Counted from the first letter of the stretch, positions 8,623-17,395 are shown. The stretch: DNA of 64,000 bases from Pseudoteredinibacter isoporae (GCF_011602085.1 NZ_JAAONY010000004.1:201439-265438), one strand, 5' to 3'. A program made the numbers and translations. Notes: a model not told the origin generated them from the letters alone.

Positions 8623-9735
8623 CTATACCTCTTCCTCTGCGAGTTCTTTGCGGACTGTGATCAATGTGCCCTTGGCACTGGATTGAATATTGTATTCGGC
8701 CCCAACTTGGGCGCAGCGATCCTTCATGCCTGAAATACCGTTGCCTTCGATGATTTCACCGGCATTCCCGTTATCCCAAATGCTCATGGTAAGGGCCGAG
8801 TTTTGACAATCCAGTTCCAGTCGAGCTTTGTCGCCCTGGCTGTGGCGAAGAATATTCGTGCTGGCTTCTTTCAATAATAGAATCAGTGTTGTTTCCAGTT
8901 CCGGGCTCAGCTTATGCTCCGTGGGCAGATTATTGAGACATTCAGACGTGAAGCCGGCGCTTTGCAGGCGTTCGCACATGACTTTGAATTCCGCGGCAAT
9001 GCCGGTTTTTTTCAGGCCGGAAACACTTTCGCGTACTTCGCTCAATGCTCCGCGACTGAGTTGCGCGACTTCGGCAATTTCCTTCATGGCATTATCCTGC
9101 TGGCCGGCTTTGATCAATTTTTCAGCCAGCTCGGCTTTCAGGGCAATGCTGGACAGGCTGTGACCGAGTAAGTCGTGCAGGTCACGGCTGATGCGCTCGC
9201 GCTCGGCAATGGTGGCCAATTGTTGAATTTGCTCCTGATCCCGTGCCTCTGTAAAACGGTGCTGAATGTCTTTTCGTACAAAGGCGGCATTGATGTATAA
9301 GGCAATGCTCAGAAACATCGCAATGCCCAAAAACATAAAGTTGTAATTACGCAGATAGGCAAAGACAAACACTTCGAGGCCAAGTGCCAGCACCAGAAAC
9401 CAGATGCCTTTTTTGAACGGAAAATAATAGGCCGTTAAAAACATGGCAAATCCGAACAGCGCATTAGTGCCCGGTGTGAAAAAAGAAAGAAGTACACAAC
9501 ACAACAAGATGGCAAGAATTGGGTAGAGTGCGTTCTTGGTATCGGAATTTAAGCCCCAGAAGTACAAACCCAGAAAGCTTACATAGCCCAGGACAATTTT
9601 CACCCAGTCCAGGGGAACCAGGGAATTTATAGAGACGAACGCCGGTAAAAAATAAAACAGGGAAAACAATAAGGAAATCAAATTCCACTTCTGTGCTCGA
9701 GGTGCATTGAGGGGAGGCATGTAATTACTGGACAT
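8623..9735 (-). CDS. DesK-like sensor histidine kinase II
   Basis: A 370-residue histidine kinase. ATG 9735 is preferred over the longer frame to 9810 because of the AAGGA site six bases upstream. Five or so membrane helices occupy residues 18-155. The HisKA_3 helix ERISRDLHDLLGHSLSS puts the phosphorylated His at 187; the ATP-binding domain shows KEASTNILRHSQGD, WDNGNAG and NGISGMKDRC. As in DesK, almost no periplasmic domain is present, so the signal is probably in or near the membrane. It pairs with the response regulator one base downstream. Compared with kinase I the linker and catalytic motifs are similar but the sequences are clearly diverged, so they are not a recent duplication. Confidence 0.92.
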   Translation of the reverse strand: MSSNYMPPLNAPRAQKWNLISLLFSLFYFLPAFVSINSLVPLDWVKIVLGYVSFLGLYFWGLNSDTKNALYPILAILLCCVLLSFFTPGTNALFGFAMFLTAYYFPFKKGIWFLVLALGLEVFVFAYLRNYNFMFLGIAMFLSIALYINAAFVRKDIQHRFTEARDQEQIQQLATIAERERISRDLHDLLGHSLSSIALKAELAEKLIKAGQQDNAMKEIAEVAQLSRGALSEVRESVSGLKKTGIAAEFKVMCERLQSAGFTSECLNNLPTEHKLSPELETTLILLLKEASTNILRHSQGDKARLELDCQNSALTMSIWDNGNAGEIIEGNGISGMKDRCAQVGAEYNIQSSAKGTLITVRKELAEEEV

Positions 9736-9848
9736 AGGATTTCCTTGTTTGGGGCGGTAATTTTTAGCGATTGCGTTGCTGCTGTAAAGCACCCTTTTCA
9801 TGAGGGGCATGATGTAGGGTGTCTCACAGCGACGCGGGGATGTCGAAC

Positions 9849-10544
9849 CTACTGATGTTTTTCGATCAGTGAGTTGGCCCAGTGAAAGTCAGGCTCGATG
9901 GCGACTGCGGCTCGCCAGTCGTTTAATGCTTTACCGCTTTCGCCCAGTTCCATTTGAGCCAGACCACGCCAGACGTATGCTTCTGCCAATCCCCAGTGAT
10001 AACCGGAAGACTGATCGTCGGCGTATTGGTTAATTGCGGCGCTCAGTGATTTGATGGCGCTGGTTTTGCTGCCACCGAAAATCGCGGGAGAAAAATAATC
10101 GCTCACACCGGAAACCAGATTCACGCGGGGGTTTTCCGGGGCCAGCTCTTTGGCTTTAGCAATGCTCTTGCCGGCTTTCGGGCCGTAGTACATGCCTTTC
10201 ATTGGATTGAAGCCAATCTTGGTGCCATAGATGTGGCCGAGCAATGCCCAGGCTTCTACATTCTCTGGCTCGGTTTCAGTCAGCTTTTCCATCGCGTCCA
10301 TGGCTTGATCCAACGCATTCTCGGCAGCGTCGTTATCAGCTTTCAGGTTGTAGCTGATCGCCAGGCGATAGTTGGCCAGTGCGCGGTCGTAGGCATCGGC
10401 GGCTTGGGTCAGGGTCTCCAGACGATTGGTGTCCAGTTGGCGGGCGGCGTCTTCAATGTCGTTGATGGTGGCCTGGTCTGCCAGCACACTCATGCTGTGC
10501 AAGCTGAAGATACCAATAACCGTGGCTAGGATTTGCTTTTTCAT
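9849..10544 (-). CDS. Secreted TPR-repeat protein
   Basis: A 231-residue protein with a Sec signal peptide (residues 1-22, cleavage near SVLADQ) followed by helical tetratricopeptide-like repeats: ANYRLAISYNLKADNDAAENALDQAMDA, then NVEAWALLGHIYG, and a C-terminal WRGLAQMELGESGKALNDWRAAVAIEPDFHWA unit given here only by its first and last residues W and A. ATG 10544 has a GGGAGA site. TPR domains bind other proteins, so a scaffold or accessory role in the periplasm is likely. It is followed after 113 bp by kinase II and regulator II on the same strand; it may be the target or the sensory partner of that system. Confidence 0.8.
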   Translation of the reverse strand: MKKQILATVIGIFSLHSMSVLADQATINDIEDAARQLDTNRLETLTQAADAYDRALANYRLAISYNLKADNDAAENALDQAMDAMEKLTETEPENVEAWALLGHIYGTKIGFNPMKGMYYGPKAGKSIAKAKELAPENPRVNLVSGVSDYFSPAIFGGSKTSAIKSLSAAINQYADDQSSGYHWGLAEAYVWRGLAQMELGESGKALNDWRAAVAIEPDFHWANSLIEKHQ

Positions 10545-10616
10545 AATGATCTCCCGAGGGCTGTTGTTTAATGTGGGATCAGTATGGCCAAGGCAAGCGG
10601 GAAATTTTAGAGAGCT

Positions 10617-10645
10617 TTGTCAGGACTTTCGGGTGACAAATGTCA
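10617..10645. promoter_or_regulatory. Cluster of GTCA/TGAC half-sites upstream of the TPR gene
   Basis: TTTGTCA (10616-10622) and TGACAAA (10634-10640) form a 7-bp inverted repeat with an 11-bp spacer, and the second arm overlaps a second palindrome TGACA-AA-TGTCA (10634-10645). The site is 70-100 bp upstream of the TPR start. It is a candidate operator for response regulator II. Confidence 0.4.
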
Positions 10646-10739
10646 TCATTCAAATAAATGGGCGAGAGAAAGACTGATCGCAACGATTGTGAGAAGAGAG
10701 CTGATCAAGAGGTATTGCAGGAAGAGAGTGAAGAAGCGA

Positions 10740-10758
10740 AGGCGGGCAGGGCCCGCCT
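10740..10758 (-). terminator. Hairpin after leucine dehydrogenase
   Basis: Perfect 8-bp arms AGGCGGGC / GCCCGCCT around a 3-base loop, 10 bp beyond the dehydrogenase stop; the minus-strand tail is only moderately T-rich. Confidence 0.65.
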
Positions 10759-10768
10759 ATCAATACGT

Positions 10769-11830
10769 TTAGCTGGCAGCTTTCATAGCGGGCTGACTGA
10801 TAAAACGCTGCTCGGCGACCTGATCGGCAACGATATTGGTCGGCAGGCCTTGTTCTTCAGCGCGGATGAAGATTTCTTCCAGGGTATGGCCGATGGTATC
10901 AACATGGGCCAGCATTTCTTCCCGACTCTTGTCTTCACGTTGATAGGCGATATCGATAATGCCACCAGCGTTCAGAACGTAGTCCGGGGTATAAAGGATG
11001 CCGTTTTCCAGCAGGGTTTCTGCAACCTGAGGTTGAGCCAGCTGGTTATTGGCGGCGCCTGCGATAACTTTGGCCTTCAGTTCCTGGACGGTATCTTGAT
11101 TGATGCTGCCCCCCAGTGCACAGGGCGCAAAAACATCGGCATCCACACCGTAGATTTCAGTCGGAGCCACAACGCGAGCCCCCAATTGCTCGGCCGCACG
11201 TTCGCTGTTTTGCGCAAAGATATCACTGACCACCAGTTCAGCACCGGCGTCTTTTAAGTGGCGGGCCAAATGGAAGCCGACATTACCGACTCCCTGAATG
11301 GCAACGGTCAGGCCATTAAGATCGTTCTGATTGAAGCGATGCTTTACCGCAGCTTTCAGGCCGACAAAGGTGCCGTAGGCGGTCGTTGGAGATGGATCAC
11401 CACCATGTTCGCCTTCGGGATTGATACCGGCCACATAGTTGGTGCTGCGGGAAATCACTTCCATATCCGGCACGCTGGTACCGGAATCTTCGGCGGTAAT
11501 GTACGCTCCGGACAAACCATTAATATACTCGCCCAAAGCCAGCAGCATGCTTTCGCTTTTGTCCTGACGTGGATCGCCGATGATCACACACTTACCACCA
11601 CCCAGCTGTAAACCGGCAACGGCGGATTTATAAGTCATGCCTTTGGACAAGCGCAGAACATCGGTTAGGGCATGTTGAAACGAGGCATAGGGCCACATGC
11701 GACAGCCGCCCAGGGCGGGGCCCAGATTGGTGTTGTGAATAGCTACAATAGCCTTTAATCCAGATGCCGGGTGGTTAAAAAATGCCACCTGTTCGTGTTG
11801 ATCAAAATCTGGATGGTCAAAAACAGACAT
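10769..11830 (-). CDS. Leucine dehydrogenase-type branched-chain amino acid dehydrogenase
   Basis: A 353-residue Glu/Leu/Phe/Val dehydrogenase that reversibly deaminates a branched-chain amino acid to its keto acid with NAD. The substrate-binding part has ALGGCRMWPYAS and the catalytic lysine region SKGMTYKSAVAGLQLGGGK; the Rossmann motif IQGVGNVGFHLARHL follows near residue 185. Length and the absence of a glutamate-binding signature match leucine or valine dehydrogenase rather than GDH. GAGGCGAG precedes ATG 11830. The divergent Lrp-type gene starts about 200 bp away and is the obvious regulator, likely responding to leucine or a related amino acid. Whether Leu, Val or Phe is preferred cannot be told by eye. 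Confidence 0.88.
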   Translation of the reverse strand: MSVFDHPDFDQHEQVAFFNHPASGLKAIVAIHNTNLGPALGGCRMWPYASFQHALTDVLRLSKGMTYKSAVAGLQLGGGKCVIIGDPRQDKSESMLLALGEYINGLSGAYITAEDSGTSVPDMEVISRSTNYVAGINPEGEHGGDPSPTTAYGTFVGLKAAVKHRFNQNDLNGLTVAIQGVGNVGFHLARHLKDAGAELVVSDIFAQNSERAAEQLGARVVAPTEIYGVDADVFAPCALGGSINQDTVQELKAKVIAGAANNQLAQPQVAETLLENGILYTPDYVLNAGGIIDIAYQREDKSREEMLAHVDTIGHTLEEIFIRAEEQGLPTNIVADQVAEQRFISQPAMKAAS

Positions 11831-12038
11831 AGTCTCGCCTCGGTCTTCTCAATATTTCTTCTTGTTTAGGGGGCATTTTTCAGCCCTCGAACTGCCCAAT
11901 ATAATCTGAATGCCATGTAAGATTTATGCCTTTATTTAGCGAAAACCGCTTTTTTATGAATTGGTTATACTTATATTGTCTCATTTGGGTATAAAATATT
12001 CTCAATGGTTCTGGGAGGCGTTGTGGGGAGTAAAAACT

Positions 12039-12506
12039 GTGAATCTGGATAAAATCGATCGAAAAATTCTTAAATTGATTCAAAGGGATGCCAGTTTGAC
12101 GGCCTCGGAAATCGCCGAGCAGGTGAACCTTTCCCAACCTCCGTGCTGGCGACGAATCAAGCGCCTGGAGGATGAAGGGTACATTCGGGCTCGCGTTGGT
12201 CTCCTGAACCGACAGAAGTTGGGCTTGAATACGGTGATTTATACCGAAGTAAAACTGACCGCCAATGGTCGTCAGGAGCTGCATGCCTTTGAAGAGCGCA
12301 TCCGCGAAGTTCCCGAAGTCACGGAATGCTATGTGATGTTGGGGCGGGTGGATTTCCTGTTGTGTATCGTCACCAAGGATATGGAGCACTACGAACGTTT
12401 GTACCGTGATGTGCTTTCGCAATTGCCTGGGGTGCAGGAATTTAACTCCAGTGTGGCGATGAGTGAAATTAAACTCAGCACCGAATTGCCCCTGGATGCA
12501 ATATAG
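12039..12506 (+). CDS. Lrp/AsnC-family transcriptional regulator
   Basis: A 155-residue regulator. GTG 12039 is chosen because it begins the canonical VNLDKIDRKIL and follows a GGGGAG ribosome site by eight bases; the upstream in-frame extension is not protein-like. N-terminal winged helix (SLTASEIAEQVNLSQPPCWRRIKRLEDEGYI) and C-terminal RAM ligand-binding domain (from about residue 65; VPEVTECYVMLGRVDFLL). Such proteins form octamers that bind DNA and sense amino acids. Divergence from the leucine dehydrogenase gene suggests it controls that gene, in the way BkdR controls branched-chain catabolism in pseudomonads. Confidence 0.92.
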   Translation: MNLDKIDRKILKLIQRDASLTASEIAEQVNLSQPPCWRRIKRLEDEGYIRARVGLLNRQKLGLNTVIYTEVKLTANGRQELHAFEERIREVPEVTECYVMLGRVDFLLCIVTKDMEHYERLYRDVLSQLPGVQEFNSSVAMSEIKLSTELPLDAI

Positions 12507-12552
12507 CGATTTGTGACGGGCTCGCTAAAAGAAGGCCGCCGATGTTTCGGCC

Positions 12553-13368
12553 CTAGTTGTTTTCCGAATGGCGAATGGAAGCCTGTGATTTTCTCAGTTC
12601 GCTGGGTGTCATACCAAACAAGGCTTTGAATTGATCGGTAAAACGAGACTGGGATTGGTAGCCACAATGTTCCGCAATGTTACCGATGCTGTATGCCGTG
12701 GTTTGTACCAGATGCAGGCCGTGACTTAATTTTGCCTGCTTTCTGATTGCCTGAATGCTGTTGTTCTCGGTTTGCAGTCTTCGCCGTATGCTGGACTGGC
12801 TCATATTGAGCTTCAGTGCCAAATCCTCCGCTGCCCATTCCCGGGAATAGTCACTTTGAATAATGTTTTTGACTCGATTACTGAAGTTGTCGATTTCAGC
12901 CAGATTGCCGACATTTTTATAGCCACTGTGGTGGAGCAAATGGAGAATTTCTTTTCTTCTGTGGTGAAGTATCTCTTCGGGAGCAAGAGAGGCCCATTCA
13001 ATAAATTGCAACACCAGTGTTTCAAGAGGGGTATCGACAGGGCCTTGAATATAGTGCGTTTCAGCGTTGTCTGTACGGGGGAAATCAAGAAAATCGCTGC
13101 TTTGAAATTCGATCAATATTGAAAAGTAGTTTCCCGGATTCGGGATGTTTCGCATGTTGAGTTTGGGGGTGTTGCTCAGAAAAATAAACTTCCCCGGTGT
13201 CAGAACAAGGTGATCAATCTCTTTGCTTCCCGACAGAACCAATATGAGTAAAGGGTTCGTGATAGGTACATTCAATAGTTTCTGTTCCCGAGCCGCCGAG
13301 TACAGGGAAAATGGAAGCTTGTTGTGTTTGGCGAGCGCAGCTTTTGCCGCGCTAATGGTTTTATTCAT
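12553..13368 (-). CDS. AraC-family transcriptional regulator
   Basis: A 271-residue regulator. The N-terminal half (about 1-150) is a cupin-like sensor region (LLILVLSGSKEIDHLVLTPG); the C-terminal 100 residues form the two-HTH AraC domain: first helix-turn-helix WAAEDLALKLNMSQSSIRRRL, second with IGNIAEHCGYQSQSRFTDQFK and the GMTPSELRKS signature. It is convergent with lrp and upstream of nothing obvious on its own strand. No target can be assigned; the PEBP gene is the next gene upstream on the same strand. Confidence 0.9.
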   Translation of the reverse strand: MNKTISAAKAALAKHNKLPFSLYSAAREQKLLNVPITNPLLILVLSGSKEIDHLVLTPGKFIFLSNTPKLNMRNIPNPGNYFSILIEFQSSDFLDFPRTDNAETHYIQGPVDTPLETLVLQFIEWASLAPEEILHHRRKEILHLLHHSGYKNVGNLAEIDNFSNRVKNIIQSDYSREWAAEDLALKLNMSQSSIRRRLQTENNSIQAIRKQAKLSHGLHLVQTTAYSIGNIAEHCGYQSQSRFTDQFKALFGMTPSELRKSQASIRHSENN

Positions 13369-13548
13369 TGAATGCTGGAATCGTCAGGAACATGGAGGGT
13401 CGTCAAGTAACGGCTGATCGAAATCAGCAACAGGCCCTGCACCCGATTGTTAATCAGAATGCAGAGTAACACAATGTCATTTGGGAATGCCGAACGGGAA
13501 CATCGCGGCCTATCGGATTCGTATTGAGGCTCAACGGTGAAAGACAAG

Positions 13549-13569
13549 AGGTGCTCCGGGAAAGCACCT
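13549..13569 (-). terminator. Hairpin after the PEBP-family gene
   Basis: Arms AGGTGCT / AGCACCT with a 7-base loop, 12 bp beyond the stop on the minus strand, followed in that direction by CTTGTCTTT. Confidence 0.6.
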
Positions 13570-13581
13570 TTGTGGAGGCTA

Positions 13582-14148
13582 TCAGTCTCGTTTGTAGAGG
13601 GCTTCAAGGGTACTGGAAGCAATGGTGTTTGCGTTAATCAAGTAGCCGACCAGTGCACTGGAAGCCCCTTCGGGTATCTCCAATTTTTGGGATAGGGCGT
13701 GGATGGTAAATTGATACCGATGCACACCGTGTCCTTCGGGAGGGCATGCTCCACCGAAACCCATTTGACCGTAGTCATTCTTCAAGATACGGCTGCCTTT
13801 GGGAGAGAGATTGGCATTCGGGGCTCCAGCTCCGCTATTCAAGAAAGTGACATCCTTGGGAATATTCACCAATTGCCAGTGCCACCATCCACTGCCAGTG
13901 GGTGCATCGGGATCATAGGCTGTGATTGCAAGGGACACTGTACCTTTGGGAGGATTCTTCCAGGACAGTTGGGGAGAGAGATTTTTTCCATCGCAACCGA
14001 AGCCGTTGAATTCTTGTTTTTTAGTCATGAATTGAGCGGGGGCTATATCCTGACTCATCAGTTTAAAGCCTTCAGCAAGTGCCGTTGCAGGACCGGTGAT
14101 TGACAGGGCTGAGGCGAAAAAAAGCATTGACGCTAACGTTCGGGTCAT
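13582..14148 (-). CDS. YbhB/YbcL-family PEBP-like protein, exported
   Basis: A 188-residue member of the phosphatidylethanolamine-binding (Raf-kinase-inhibitor-like) family. ATG 14148 has AGGAAA upstream and begins a normal signal peptide (hydrophobic 5-17, cleavage near ALAEG). The mature domain shows the family order: GKNLSPQLSWKNPP, ITAYDPDAPTGSGWWHWQLVNIP, and GGACPPEGHGVHRYQFTIHAL, which contain the conserved Asp-Pro-Asp, the His-Trp-x-x-x-N and the Gly-x-His-Arg-Tyr elements of the anion pocket. Bacterial members are periplasmic or cytoplasmic with no settled function; the exported form suggests small-ligand binding in the periplasm. Confidence 0.9.
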   Translation of the reverse strand: MTRTLASMLFFASALSITGPATALAEGFKLMSQDIAPAQFMTKKQEFNGFGCDGKNLSPQLSWKNPPKGTVSLAITAYDPDAPTGSGWWHWQLVNIPKDVTFLNSGAGAPNANLSPKGSRILKNDYGQMGFGGACPPEGHGVHRYQFTIHALSQKLEIPEGASSALVGYLINANTIASSTLEALYKRD

Positions 14149-14243
14149 TTGGAATTTCCTCGTGGGAGAGTTGAACATGAACCGATATGATAAAGCTGCT
14201 GTGTTGTAAGTTTAGTCAGATATCAATCAAGTCTTCGCCTTAA

Positions 14244-14630
14244 TCAATCATTTTTCTGGATGGCATGCTGTAAGCGACTTTGCAGATTCCCCACATGCAA
14301 TTCCAGTTGGTGGCCATCCGGGTCGAGGAAATAAATGGAGTCTCCTTCGCTTTTATTCTCTTGCCATTCTTGAACTTCGGCTTTCTTCAGCTTGTCCTTC
14401 CAATGGGTAAAATCCTTTTGCAGGATCGAGAAGGCGATATGGGTATAGCCTTGTTGCGGGGCTTGGTAGTGCGGTTTTTCGATCAGGCAAAACCAGAGTT
14501 CGCCTGCACTGAAATAGGCGCCTTTATCCCATTGGTGCTCGAGCTTCATACCCAGAAAATCCTGATAAAAATCGATGGATTGCCTGAGGTCGGAGCAGCT
14601 CAAGGTAATGTGATTGAGTCCCTGGATCAT
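14244..14630 (-). CDS. FosA-like glyoxalase-fold enzyme
   Basis: A 128-residue vicinal-oxygen-chelate protein that aligns without gaps to FosA, the Mn/K-dependent glutathione transferase that inactivates fosfomycin. Metal ligands fall at exactly the FosA positions: His7 (LNHITL), His64 (YTHIAFS) and Glu110 (HQLELHV). Thr9, Tyr39, Trp46, Ser94, Ser98, Tyr100 and Arg119 are also present. The substrate-contacting Lys90 of FosA is Gln here (EWQENKSEG), so activity on fosfomycin is uncertain; the potassium-loop NKSEG is retained. Its first four bases overlap the threonine dehydratase stop (ATGA), so the two are translationally coupled. It could instead act on a different epoxide or thiol adduct. 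Confidence 0.85.
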   Translation of the reverse strand: MIQGLNHITLSCSDLRQSIDFYQDFLGMKLEHQWDKGAYFSAGELWFCLIEKPHYQAPQQGYTHIAFSILQKDFTHWKDKLKKAEVQEWQENKSEGDSIYFLDPDGHQLELHVGNLQSRLQHAIQKND

Positions 14631-15604
14631 GAAACGCTCGGTGTTTTGCCCTGTAAAACCTGGCTGAACAAGTCTCGATCAATATTGGCTCCGGTGACAA
14701 CCAGGCCGATGCTTTTGCCGGCTTGTTGGTCACGCTCTTGTCGCAAGGCGGCGAGTGATGCCGCACCTGCGCCTTCGGCCAAGGTGTGACAACTTGAAAA
14801 TAATTGCCTCTGTGCTTCGGCCACTTCATCGTCATTGACGCTAATGATGCGGTCCGCACCGCGCTGGATAATCGCCATGGCGTCTTGCTGAGGTTCGCGA
14901 CAGGCCATGCCATCGGCATAGGTGACTGCTGAGTCGGTGGGTATGATGCGCTTGTGCTCAAAAGATTGCTTTATTGCATCAGCACCCGTGGAAACCACGC
15001 CGACGACTTTCGTGTCCAGCTGCAAAAGGTCGCGCACGGTAATGACCGCGCAGATGCCCGAGCCCATACCGATAGGAACATATACCGTATCGAATGTGTG
15101 TTGTTGGAACATTTCCAGGGCATAGCTTGCGACACCCAATACCAGGTCTTTGTGGAACGAGGGCACCATGTGCCATTGTCTTTCTTCGGCAAGCTGTTCG
15201 GCGATTTTCCGGGATTCATCAAAGTCTTTACCGGCGAGAAGTAATTCGGCACCAAAGGCTTCCATCGCTGCATTTTTTTCCCGTGAGTTGCCTTCGGGCG
15301 CTACGATCAGTGTCTTTAATCCAACCTGGCTGGCGGCAAGTGCGATGGATTGGCCATGGTTACCTCGGGTTGCTGATACCACGCCTTCCAACTCGGGGTG
15401 TCGCTCGCTGAGGGCTTGCATATAAACCAGGCCTCCACGCACTTTGAAAGCGCCCGTGGGGTTATGGTTTTCGTGTTTGAGATAAATGTCACAGCCCAGT
15501 TGCTGGCTCAGCAGAGGCCAATGCCGACAAGAGCTGGGCGTCATATGCTGATAGATCCGGGGCAGTGCTGCTTCCAGAGTCGGCAGATCAAACAGGGTGG
15601 TCAT
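14627..15604 (-). CDS. Threonine/serine dehydratase (PLP fold type II)
   Basis: A 325-residue enzyme that deaminates threonine or serine to the 2-keto acid using pyridoxal phosphate. The PLP lysine is Lys54 in NPTGAFKVRGG, the Ser/Asn phosphate loop is SATRGNHGQSIA, and the glycine loop is GMGSGICAVI. There is no C-terminal ACT regulatory domain, so it is the catabolic, non-feedback type (TdcB/EutB-like) and not IlvA. It overlaps the FosA-like gene by four bases and is first in that two-gene unit. A racemase activity, as in some close relatives, cannot be excluded. Confidence 0.85.
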   Translation of the reverse strand: MTTLFDLPTLEAALPRIYQHMTPSSCRHWPLLSQQLGCDIYLKHENHNPTGAFKVRGGLVYMQALSERHPELEGVVSATRGNHGQSIALAASQVGLKTLIVAPEGNSREKNAAMEAFGAELLLAGKDFDESRKIAEQLAEERQWHMVPSFHKDLVLGVASYALEMFQQHTFDTVYVPIGMGSGICAVITVRDLLQLDTKVVGVVSTGADAIKQSFEHKRIIPTDSAVTYADGMACREPQQDAMAIIQRGADRIISVNDDEVAEAQRQLFSSCHTLAEGAGAASLAALRQERDQQAGKSIGLVVTGANIDRDLFSQVLQGKTPSVS

Positions 15605-15726
15605 GATGTCCTCAGTGCGTCACTAGCTTCTTTTAATTTTTTGTTGCGGAATCGATTTTATGATTCGCTTATGGAAACTGAGTTTTAGCACGCCCAAGGC
15701 GCTGGGCCAAGTGTCATTTTAAAGGT

Positions 15727-17004
15727 TCAGGCGGATTTCGAAATCGCCAGTGTGGGTTTTGGATTGCTACAATCGCCTTGTTGGGCGCAGTTACGGCCCG
15801 ATTGCTTGGCTTTGTACATGGCCGCGTCAGCGCGATGCAGCATGGTGTCCAGATCGTAGTGATGACCGCTGTCGACCCAGCCGATGCTGACGGTATAGCT
15901 TATGCGTTTGCGGCGTTCATCAAAATCATGTTCGGCCACTCGCGCACAGAGCTCTTCGAGGAACGGAGCGCATTGTTCGGCGGTCATATTGGGCATAAGC
16001 AAAACAAACTCTTCACCACCGTAACGCACAAAGGTGTCTGTTTTACGGATTCTTGAACCGACGGTTTTGCAGAAGTGTTGCAAAATCCGGTCGCCAATTT
16101 GGTGGCCATAGTTATCATTAATCGTTTTAAAGTGATCGATATCCATCAGAGCCAGGCAGACTTTATTGCCATGGCGGCGGTGGTATTGCAAAAACTGAGG
16201 GCCAAATTCCGACAGGTATTTTCGATTGCAGATGCGGGTGAGATGGTCCTTCATCGACAGATCGACCAACTCGCGATGATATTGAATAAAGCGCCAGTTA
16301 ATGGTGATAAAAATGGTAAAAATTAGCAGAGCGTTCAAGCCAAGAATTAATGGTAGTGAATTGGCCAGGCTTTGTTCCCGTTCATGCAGGTTTTGGAGAT
16401 TCTTCGCGAGACGCTTATTGACCACAATCAGGAACTGATCGATTGGCGCCATTATGCTGTGCTTGGCTTCTTTATAGGCCTCCCCAAAAAGAAGAGCCTT
16501 GGCCTGCTCTTTGTCCGTGGGAGCCAGAGCAAAGGCCTGCTTTTCAATGATGGCGAGCTTATCGGACTGATCTTTCGCCAGATGGAGCAAGGCAAATTCT
16601 GCTTCGCTGTAGGGCATGGTGGCCATGATGTCGAGCAGGGCAATGCCATCCTGCTGGCTATGGCGAGCGGCGCGCTCGTCTTCATTCAGGTTCCAGTAGG
16701 TGGCGTGGTAATCCTGCGGGCGGGGTGCTGTGCCATTGCGAATTGCGAGAACCTGTTCGAAGGCCCTTAAGTATTCCGGATTGCCGGTAACGACGTAGTT
16801 TTGGGCAAACAGGGTGAGTTGATCTGAACTCTGCTGCAGTTCATTGGCCAGGGCGACCATATCGAAGCGATTGTTTTCCAGCAGTGCAATTTCATGGGTC
16901 AGGCGATAAAAATCATTAATCAGGTAGGCGCTGTAGCCCAGCAGGCCCAATAGAATGGCCTGCAAGCCGTAGAAATAGCGGTGAAAGCCTGCGGAAAACT
17001 TCAT
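15727..17004 (-). CDS. Membrane-bound diguanylate cyclase (GGDEF)
   Basis: A 425-residue enzyme predicted to make cyclic di-GMP from two GTP. It has a membrane helix at about 11-30, a helical periplasmic sensor region to about 210, a second helix near 215-236, and a GGDEF domain (about 255-410). The active-site motif is RYGGEEF and the inhibitory I-site RKTD lies five residues before it, so product inhibition should work. DHLTRICNRKYL and DIDHFKTINDNYGHQIGD are the standard nucleotide and metal elements. ATG 17004 follows a GGAAGGA site. It is alone on its strand. Confidence 0.94.
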   Translation of the reverse strand: MKFSAGFHRYFYGLQAILLGLLGYSAYLINDFYRLTHEIALLENNRFDMVALANELQQSSDQLTLFAQNYVVTGNPEYLRAFEQVLAIRNGTAPRPQDYHATYWNLNEDERAARHSQQDGIALLDIMATMPYSEAEFALLHLAKDQSDKLAIIEKQAFALAPTDKEQAKALLFGEAYKEAKHSIMAPIDQFLIVVNKRLAKNLQNLHEREQSLANSLPLILGLNALLIFTIFITINWRFIQYHRELVDLSMKDHLTRICNRKYLSEFGPQFLQYHRRHGNKVCLALMDIDHFKTINDNYGHQIGDRILQHFCKTVGSRIRKTDTFVRYGGEEFVLLMPNMTAEQCAPFLEELCARVAEHDFDERRKRISYTVSIGWVDSGHHYDLDTMLHRADAAMYKAKQSGRNCAQQGDCSNPKPTLAISKSA

Positions 17005-17395
17005 TAATATCCTTCCCTTGAAATCATAGGCGTTGCCTGTTCACTTGCCGGGCAAAATCCTCTCTTTTGATAACGGCTTGGAGTGGGCTTTATTGAGCTA
17101 TTCATTAGTAAAAATAAGGTTTTAGGATGAGCGGTTATCGTTGCTGGCTTATCCTTTGCTTGGGCTATGGGCGGTAGGTGGTTGGGAAGAGTTCCGTAAA
17201 GAGTGCCCGCAAGAAGGGCTGGGGGTTGTGCTTCGCTGCCTTTGAGCTTCAGGTAATCCCCTCAGATAGGGGAGTCACCCTAGAGTTGACGGGGGGCTTG
17301 GGGTACAATTCGCGCCTTTCAAATTGCCCTGAATGATCCCCTAAACCAGTGGTGGGGCCTCGGGCAGGCATTAACGAACAGAATCAGTGACCTTT
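17005..17395. other. Divergent intergenic region before prfB
   Basis: This 391-bp gap separates the cyclase and prfB promoters. It contains a small perfect hairpin (TCCCCT / AGGGGA, 17257-17273) and, further on, TTGACG (17286-17291) and TACAAT (17304-17309), which look like promoter elements but are only 12 bp apart and so cannot be a normal pair. No gene seen. Confidence 0.5.

Noticed and set aside
10658..11257. 199-codon frame on the + strand opposite the leucine dehydrogenase
   Set aside because: It is the complement of a well-supported gene with all catalytic motifs; no ribosome site or family resemblance.
11880..12422. 180-codon minus-strand frame opposite lrp
   Set aside because: Complement of a clear Lrp-family gene.
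17286..17309. TTGACG and TACAAT as a prfB promoter
   Set aside because: The spacer is only 12 bp, too short for a sigma-70 pair.
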